A DNA stretch of 39,957 nt, from positions 1 through 39,957 of the forward strand of contig VCAX01000005.1 of NCBI GenBank assembly GCA_013607665.1, given 5' to 3'. Source of the DNA: Campylobacterota bacterium (GTDB lineage: Bacteria > Campylobacterota > Campylobacteria > Campylobacterales > Sulfurimonadaceae). Under the pieces are notes generated by a model. That model did no database searches and had not been told where the DNA came from. It saw nothing but the letters and a program-made list of their open reading frames with translations. The position numbers and the translations under genes were made by a program. Shown piece by piece: positions 35,601-39,957 of the stretch (within the stretch, counting starts at the first letter, position 1; every line of letters begins with the position of its first letter).

Positions 35601-36291
35601 AACGCTTGCTCCCTATTTTATTTTCAAATTCGGCGATATCCGCTTCATAGCCTACAACAACGAGAATATCTCCCTCTTGTATAACATGGTGTTTTGCTTT
35701 TGAAGAATAGATAAATTCACTCTTCATATCCTGGTGCATCACCGACAAAACAATAATACCATTATAGCGTGTCCAGTCAATACTACTAAGCTGTTCATCC
35801 TTAAAATGGCTCTCTTTGTCAATTTTTATCTGTGCGATTTTCAAATCACTCTCTTCATACAAAATACTATGCAGCACTTTACTTGAAATCGGTTTCTCCA
35901 GTATATTGGTAATGATATCCGATGTGGTCTCAACAAGAGGAATCACCTTGCTTGCACCTGCCATTTTCAGCTTATTGGCACTCTCTTTATTTGATGCCAG
36001 TGCAATGATGGTAAGATCTTTAAAGTTTGCACGCAGTGAAATCGTCAAAAAGATATTTTCTGCGATATCCTCCAGTACACAAAATGCCATAGAGTTCTCT
36101 ACATCAATATATTTTTCAACTTCTGTCCATTCATCACTTAAATCAAAAAGTTCAAGTTCGAGTTCACTCGTTTGCAGATCTTCTTCATGCAGAGAAAAAA
36201 TCTTAATCTCTGTATATTTATCCTTGACATTGGCAATAATCTCATGCGCATACTTATTATGTCCAAAAATCAGTGCTGTTGCTTTAGCCAT
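35572..36291 (-). CDS. soluble RCK (TrkA-like) potassium-channel regulatory protein
   Basis: A 239-residue cytoplasmic protein with an N-terminal Rossmann-like TrkA-N domain (residues 1-130) and a TrkA-C domain (about 145-230: NGIIVLSVMHQDM, HHVIQEGDILVVVGYEADIAEFE). The nucleotide loop reads FGHNKYAHEI rather than GxGxxG, so nucleotide binding is doubtful. It overlaps the channel gene by eight bases and so is probably an auxiliary subunit of that channel, possibly co-assembling with its own RCK domains into the gating ring. Confidence 0.8.
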   Translation of the reverse strand: MAKATALIFGHNKYAHEIIANVKDKYTEIKIFSLHEEDLQTSELELELFDLSDEWTEVEKYIDVENSMAFCVLEDIAENIFLTISLRANFKDLTIIALASNKESANKLKMAGASKVIPLVETTSDIITNILEKPISSKVLHSILYEESDLKIAQIKIDKESHFKDEQLSSIDWTRYNGIIVLSVMHQDMKSEFIYSSKAKHHVIQEGDILVVVGYEADIAEFENKIGSKRYVNWSHWSW

Positions 36292-37846
36292 TTTTCACCT
36301 TTGTATGCAGATACTTTTCAAACTCCAATATAAAGACCCCATAGCCGATAACCAGAAGGTAATCTCCAACCTCTAGCAGTGTCTCATCAAGCGGATTAAA
36401 ATAAAAACGATCAGCCTTATGTTTATAAATACCCAAAAGCACAACACGAAACTCTTTATTTCCCAACTCGCCAACTGTTCCAAAGTTATCAACTATACGC
36501 TGCGTAATACCGAGTTCATCAATTTTGACATCCGCATTTTCACTTCTAAGTTCATGAATAACCTCAAAAGCAACTGGTTTACCGACAAGCTCTTTTGTTA
36601 TAAGACCTACCAGCTCCTGAGGGTACACAGAAAGGTTTATACCTGCAAAAGTGAGTTTTTTACGATTAACATCACTCATCAATAGAGAGAGAATATACAC
36701 ATCTTTTGAAATCGATCGAATTGTTAAAGCGGCATATACATTTTCAATATCGTTCTCACGCAGGCACAAGATTGCTTTGACATTTTTATCAATATCAATG
36801 CCCAGTTTTTTATAGCTCTCTACACGACCGGGATTATAGTTGAGTGCTGTAAAACCATCTTTTTTTGCTATCTCCACACGCGTAACATTCTCATCCATTA
36901 CAATGATGTCACTTCCACTTTTAGAGAGTTTTCTCGCTACCTCACGCGCAACATTCTCATAACCACAAATAAGATAGAATTTCTTCAGTTTTGAGACATC
37001 TTCTATGGTTCTGATTTCCCGAATCTCTTCAAGCTTTTCGGTAAAAGCGGAAACAAAAAGTGATGTAGTAAATGCAAGTACGGCAATACCTGCTGTAATA
37101 ACCAAGAGTGCAACAAAACGCCCCTCATGCGTTACAGGTACCATATCTCCATATCCAACGGTAGATATGGTAACGATTGACCAGTATATAGCTTCAAAAA
37201 GCGTCTCAATAGGAGAATCAGGATTATTCCCTTCCATAACATAGATAAGTACAGAAGAGATAAAAATAACAATAGCTGCAAAAATGCCAAGTGTTAAAAA
37301 CTCAAATTTTTTCGTTGCAAGTACAGAGGAGAGTGTCTGAAAACTTTTAGCATAACGAAAGAGCTTAAAAACGCGAAAGAGAATAAAAAGACGCAAAAGA
37401 CGAAGTTCATGATGAAACGGCAGAATCGCAAAGAGATCGATCAATGCCATAGGAGAGAGCATATATGCCAATTTGACACGAAGAACTTCTTTAAAGGCTT
37501 TATAGAGGTTTACTTCTCTGTGTAAGAAGGTATCATGCTCTGCACGTGCAACAATGATCTTACTTACACTGCTGTTTACCCAAAGCCGCAGCAGATACTC
37601 AATTAAAAATATAAAAGAGATAACATAGTTACTAAAAAACATCAAGTGATCATCCACATGATGTTTCACTTCTCGTATAAGTACACCGACACTGATAAAG
37701 ATCAGTATCGCCATAAAGAGATCTATATACTTTTTATACTTGTTTTTATCATCTTCTAAAATATTATAAAAAAAACGTTTACGACGTTGATATGATTTTG
37801 AAGTATCTAAATAGTAAGCAAGATCAAGTATCCAACGTTTGAGCAT
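36284..37846 (-). CDS. six-helix voltage-sensor-type potassium channel with RCK domain
   Basis: A 520-residue K+ channel. S1 is about residues 41-60, S2 71-90, S3 126-143. S4 (LRLLRLFILFRVFKLFRYAK, 148-167) carries a positive residue at almost every third position (R149, R152, R158, K161, R164, K167), the hallmark of a voltage sensor. S5 is 181-204, the pore helix follows with the selectivity filter TVGYGD (229-234), and S6 is 244-268. A C-terminal RCK domain (ICGYENVAREVARKL, 293-307, then the TrkA-C part to the end) would gate it by ligand. The next gene encodes a soluble RCK partner. It starts seven bases after the gatB stop. Confidence 0.9.
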   Translation of the reverse strand: MLKRWILDLAYYLDTSKSYQRRKRFFYNILEDDKNKYKKYIDLFMAILIFISVGVLIREVKHHVDDHLMFFSNYVISFIFLIEYLLRLWVNSSVSKIIVARAEHDTFLHREVNLYKAFKEVLRVKLAYMLSPMALIDLFAILPFHHELRLLRLFILFRVFKLFRYAKSFQTLSSVLATKKFEFLTLGIFAAIVIFISSVLIYVMEGNNPDSPIETLFEAIYWSIVTISTVGYGDMVPVTHEGRFVALLVITAGIAVLAFTTSLFVSAFTEKLEEIREIRTIEDVSKLKKFYLICGYENVAREVARKLSKSGSDIIVMDENVTRVEIAKKDGFTALNYNPGRVESYKKLGIDIDKNVKAILCLRENDIENVYAALTIRSISKDVYILSLLMSDVNRKKLTFAGINLSVYPQELVGLITKELVGKPVAFEVIHELRSENADVKIDELGITQRIVDNFGTVGELGNKEFRVVLLGIYKHKADRFYFNPLDETLLEVGDYLLVIGYGVFILEFEKYLHTKVKNG

Positions 37847-37852
37847 AAAAAA

Positions 37853-39283
37853 TTATCCTAATTTTGCTTTTAAAATCTCATTGACAACCTGCGGGTTCGC
37901 ACTCCCTTTGGATGCTTTCATAACCTGCCCTACAAAGAAGCCAAAGAGTTTCTCTTTTCCGGCTTTGTACTGCTCGACCTTATCTTGGTTACCATTGATA
38001 ATCTCGTCACACATCGCTTCAATGGCCCCTGTATCTGTCATCTGTTTTAAACCGAGTTTTTCAATGACCATATCAACATCGGCATCTTCATTCTCCATCA
38101 GATAATCGAGTACATCTTTTGCCGCTTTGCCTGAGATTGTCTTATCATCAACGCGTTTTGCCAAAAATCCAAGTTTTTGTGCATCTACAGGAGAGTTTGT
38201 AATACTAAACTCTCCTTTTAATCGCCCAAGCAATTCAACGGTAAGAAGCGATGTCGCTGTTTTTGGTGTAATACCCTCTTCTTGCATCATTGTCTCAAAA
38301 AAGTTAGCCAACTCAACTGCTGCCGTGATGACAGATGCATTGTACTGGCTCATGCCATATTCAGAAACAAAACGCTCTTTTTTCGCATCTGGAAGCTCTG
38401 GAATCTGGCTGTATCTCTCCATCATTTCATCTGTCACTACGCATTTAAGCAGATCAGGTTCTGGGAAATATCTGTAATCAGCAGCTTCTTCTTTTCCACG
38501 CATAGAACGTGTCTCTTGTTTTACTTGATCAAAAAGTCTCGTCTCTTGAACTATCTCTTCATTATAGGTGCCATCTTCCCATGCTTCAATTTGACGGGAA
38601 ACTTCCACTTCTGTGGCTTTTTGAATGAACTTAAAGGAGTTGATGTTTTTGATCTCCACACGTGTGTAAAGTTTTTCATCACCTTTTGGACGAATAGAAA
38701 CATTGACATCAACACGAAAACTTCCCTCTTGCATATTTGCATCACCGATATCTGTATAACGGATGATAGAGTGGAGTTTTTTCAAATATAAAATAGCTTC
38801 TTCGGCACTGCGCATATCCGGCTCACTCACAATCTCTAAAAGTGGTGTTCCCGCACGATTGAGATCTACTTTTGAGATATCACCATCATGTATGTTCTTT
38901 CCAGCATCCGCTTCAATATGGGCACGATTAACACGAATTATTTTATTTGAACCATCTTCAAAATCGATCTGCAGTTTTCCATGCTCGACAATCGGTGTAT
39001 AGAGTTGTGTAATCTGATATGCCGAAGGAGAGTCCGGATAAAAGTATGATTTTCTATCAAAGTATGAAACTCTGTTTATTGTTGCTTCAAGAGCAGTTCC
39101 AAGCATTATGGACTTGTAAACTACCTCTTTGTTAAGCACAGGCAATGCTCCAGGCAGGGCAAGACATGTTGGACAGGTATTTGAATTTTGTTTATGATTA
39201 AAACTCGTAGCACACGAGCAAAAAAGTTTTGATTTTGTATTTAACTGAACATGGACCTCAAGCCCGATAACTACTTCAAACAT
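37853..39283 (-). CDS. gatB: aspartyl/glutamyl-tRNA amidotransferase subunit B
   Basis: Subunit of GatCAB that amidates Glu-tRNA-Gln and Asp-tRNA-Asn. The 476-residue protein contains [20 protein letters not shown], the zinc site [74 protein letters not shown] and the C-terminal YqeY/tail domain ending [16 protein letters not shown]. Length is standard. AAGGAAA precedes the ATG. gatB heads the gatB-channel-RCK-gpsA run on the minus strand. Confidence 0.97.
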   Translation of the reverse strand: MFEVVIGLEVHVQLNTKSKLFCSCATSFNHKQNSNTCPTCLALPGALPVLNKEVVYKSIMLGTALEATINRVSYFDRKSYFYPDSPSAYQITQLYTPIVEHGKLQIDFEDGSNKIIRVNRAHIEADAGKNIHDGDISKVDLNRAGTPLLEIVSEPDMRSAEEAILYLKKLHSIIRYTDIGDANMQEGSFRVDVNVSIRPKGDEKLYTRVEIKNINSFKFIQKATEVEVSRQIEAWEDGTYNEEIVQETRLFDQVKQETRSMRGKEEAADYRYFPEPDLLKCVVTDEMMERYSQIPELPDAKKERFVSEYGMSQYNASVITAAVELANFFETMMQEEGITPKTATSLLTVELLGRLKGEFSITNSPVDAQKLGFLAKRVDDKTISGKAAKDVLDYLMENEDADVDMVIEKLGLKQMTDTGAIEAMCDEIINGNQDKVEQYKAGKEKLFGFFVGQVMKASKGSANPQVVNEILKAKLG

Positions 39284-39371
39284 AGTTTTCCTTAAATAAA
39301 ATATTGTTAGGTACTTAATTCTATCAAAGTAATGCTTTAAAAGATGTTATTCCTATAAAATTATTACAAAC

Positions 39372-39400
39372 TTGCATAAAAAAAATAATTTCGGTATAAT
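39372..39400 (+). promoter_or_regulatory. strong vegetative promoter
   Basis: TTGCAT (39372-39377), a 17-base spacer and perfect TATAAT (39395-39400). Transcription would begin near 39407, just before the structured leader, leaving about 175 untranslated bases before the ATG at 39581. It is among the best promoter matches in the window. Confidence 0.7.
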
Positions 39401-39410
39401 TAACGTATTG

Positions 39411-39503
39411 ATAAATATGAGAAAAAGCCAACCTTACTGTGAAGTAAGTACGGAAAGTTATGGGTCTTTGTAAAAAGATCGCCAGACTGCCAAATGTATT
39501 TAT
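39411..39503 (+). ncRNA. structured leader, possible cyclic-di-GMP-I (GEMM) riboswitch
   Basis: The leader shows several GEMM-like pieces in the right order: GCCAACC, a stem CTTACT-GTGA-AGTAAG closed by a GNRA tetraloop, TACGGAAAGTTATGGGTCT (compare the consensus ACGCAAAGCYAYGGGTCT), a second stem GGTCTTT/AAAGATC, and GCCAGACTGCC (compare GCCGGGTTGCC). An outer helix ATAAATA (39411-39417) with TATTTAT (39497-39503) could close it. Against it, the usual P1 pairing between the GCAAACC-type and GGTTGCC-type strands is poor, and ACGC is ACGG here. It could be a divergent member, a related dinucleotide sensor or a different RNA. A weak hairpin AAATG/CATTT followed by T6 at 39491-39517 might be the expression switch. 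Confidence 0.5.
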
Positions 39504-39580
39504 ATTCTGCATTTTTTCTATATCTATCATAATTTCACTGTAATCGAATATTTGTATATTTGATTGTTATGGAGAAAATT

Positions 39581-39850
39581 ATGAAAACACTCATCACAGC
39601 AATTTTGCTACTGTTTTTATTTACTTCGTTAAGTGCGAGCGACAATTATAAATTTGATGTTTATAATGTTGATGCATACAACAGATCTATTCCTGCTGTT
39701 TCTTTGGCCGTTACACCAAAAAACAGCAGTGGATTCAAATTTATACTCTCATATGTAAGTACACTCTTTAGCTTTGAAAAGCCAGTCCAAGAGTATACAT
39801 TGAATGACAAGTATACAAATATGCAAATGAGTCTCAATTTTAAATTTTAA
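39581..39850 (+). CDS. small exported protein of unknown function
   Basis: An 89-residue protein with a Sec signal peptide (MKTLITAILLLFLFTSLSAS, cleavage probably after SLSAS) and a mature part of about 69 residues rich in aromatic, polar residues, ending NMQMSLNFKF, a pattern like the last strand of an outer-membrane barrel (alternating, terminal Phe). The ORF track starts at 39560, but ATG 39581 fits both the signal peptide and the ribosome binding site GGAG (39571-39574). It is the only gene downstream of the structured leader. No family is recognised. Confidence 0.65.
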   Translation: MKTLITAILLLFLFTSLSASDNYKFDVYNVDAYNRSIPAVSLAVTPKNSSGFKFILSYVSTLFSFEKPVQEYTLNDKYTNMQMSLNFKF

Positions 39851-39862
39851 ATCATACGAGAC

Positions 39863-39957
39863 CTATTTTGTATGTTTTGCGTAGATCTTTTCTAAAAGTT
39901 TTGTCTGTTTCTTAGCTTCTTGCAGTCTCTGCTTATTGACTAAGAATGCATCAAGAC
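39863..39957 (-). CDS. C-terminal end of an unidentified protein, cut by window edge
   Basis: The minus strand holds an open frame running in from beyond the window and ending at TAG (39863-39865): LDAFLVNKQRLQEAKKQTKL and on to YAKHTK. The 30 residues are charged and helical, coiled-coil-like. There is nothing here to name the protein. It is too short for the ORF track. Confidence 0.5.
   Translation of the reverse strand, partial: LDAFLVNKQRLQEAKKQTKLLEKIYAKHTK

Larger units (their letters stand above)
280..36762. repeat. dispersed octamer CTCACGCA (TGCGTGAG), 19 copies
   Basis: Copies read by eye. Plus orientation at 280, 661, 3204, 10707, 12983, 15561, 21309, 23728, 27431, 30666 and 36755; complement at 2289, 3172, 3352, 13131, 15192, 15653, 26111 and 34885 (start positions). 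Every copy is followed by a purine (CTCACGCAR). By base composition about one copy or fewer would be expected. All fall inside genes, in three coding readings (Leu-Thr-Gln, Leu-Arg-Glu, Ser-Arg-x), on both strands and in either sense to the gene. Confidence 0.6.

Noticed and set aside
35816-36376. Plus-strand 186-residue ORF across the RCK and channel genes
   Set aside because: It spans the junction of two recognised minus-strand genes and has serine/leucine-rich antisense composition.
38282-38791. Plus-strand 169-residue ORF inside gatB
   Set aside because: Antisense shadow; gatB on the other strand is complete with conserved motifs throughout.
39324-39530. Minus-strand 68-residue ORF in the gap after gatB
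   Set aside because: It is opposite the promoter and structured leader, lacks a ribosome binding site and has no recognisable sequence.
39863-39888. Possible terminator after the small exported protein
   Set aside because: CATAC/GTATG is only five pairs with a twelve-base loop and just four T; too weak to call.
1-39957. Mobile element, CRISPR, rRNA or tRNA
   Set aside because: No transposase, integrase, long terminal repeats, spaced direct repeats, or tRNA T-loop patterns were seen on reading both strands.

Overview
This window is chromosomal DNA from a member of the Campylobacterota (former Epsilonproteobacteria), most likely a Sulfurimonas-like organism. Three things point there: the gene order fur-lysS-(rrc)-glyA-DUF1882-SPOR-(trpE)-aroE, which from memory corresponds to Campylobacter jejuni Cj0400-Cj0405; the ppiD-ftsA-ftsZ block; and a desulforubrerythrin of the C. 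jejuni Rrc type. The DNA is AT-rich, gene-dense, and has many 4-base or longer gene overlaps. No rRNA, tRNA, CRISPR array, insertion sequence or prophage was seen. No stretch over 300 bases is without a gene; the longest (39284-39580) holds a promoter and a structured leader.

Layout. 1-2400: a small membrane protein, a nitroreductase with a premature stop, a DUF808 membrane protein, and a frameshifted YceI-like gene. 2472-5817: a Uup-type ABC-F ATPase and a DASS anion transporter, overlapping. 5822-7171: class II DAHP synthase. 7302-10754: degenerate GGDEF protein, CvpA, Fur, LysS. 10759-11418: desulforubrerythrin on the opposite strand. 11587-16314: GlyA, DUF1882, SPOR protein, TrpE, AroE. 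16325-18914 (minus): MltA, RecR and a broken phospholipase A. 18996-20718: DnaJ and an aldolase-fold protein without metal ligands. 20715-22010: BioA. 22105-26367: PpiD, FtsA, FtsZ and a J-domain protein. 26364-32643 (minus): a chain including an M48 protease, PrmC, a DUF4149-like protein, a NosL-like protein, an FtsX permease, its ATPase and a cysteine-bearing membrane protein. 32764-34703: Dabb protein, small membrane protein and a second DASS transporter. 34713-39283 (minus): GatB, a voltage-sensor K+ channel with RCK domain, a soluble RCK protein and GpsA. 39372-39850: promoter, structured leader (possible cyclic-di-GMP-I riboswitch) and a small exported protein. The window ends inside another minus-strand gene.

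How the genes fit together. Housekeeping dominates: aromatic and tryptophan biosynthesis (DAHP synthase, AroE, TrpE), translation (LysS, GatB, PrmC, ABC-F), division (FtsA, FtsZ), envelope quality control (PpiD, MltA, M48) and iron/oxidative-stress handling (Fur next to desulforubrerythrin). The most interesting parts are accessory: a tight NosL/ABC/Cys-membrane-protein operon, a possible c-di-GMP-type leader, several decaying or switchable genes (nonsense codon, poly-A frameshifts, loss of the GGDEF active site), and an octamer CTCACGCA present 19 times on both strands, which looks far above chance and might be a DNA-level signal.
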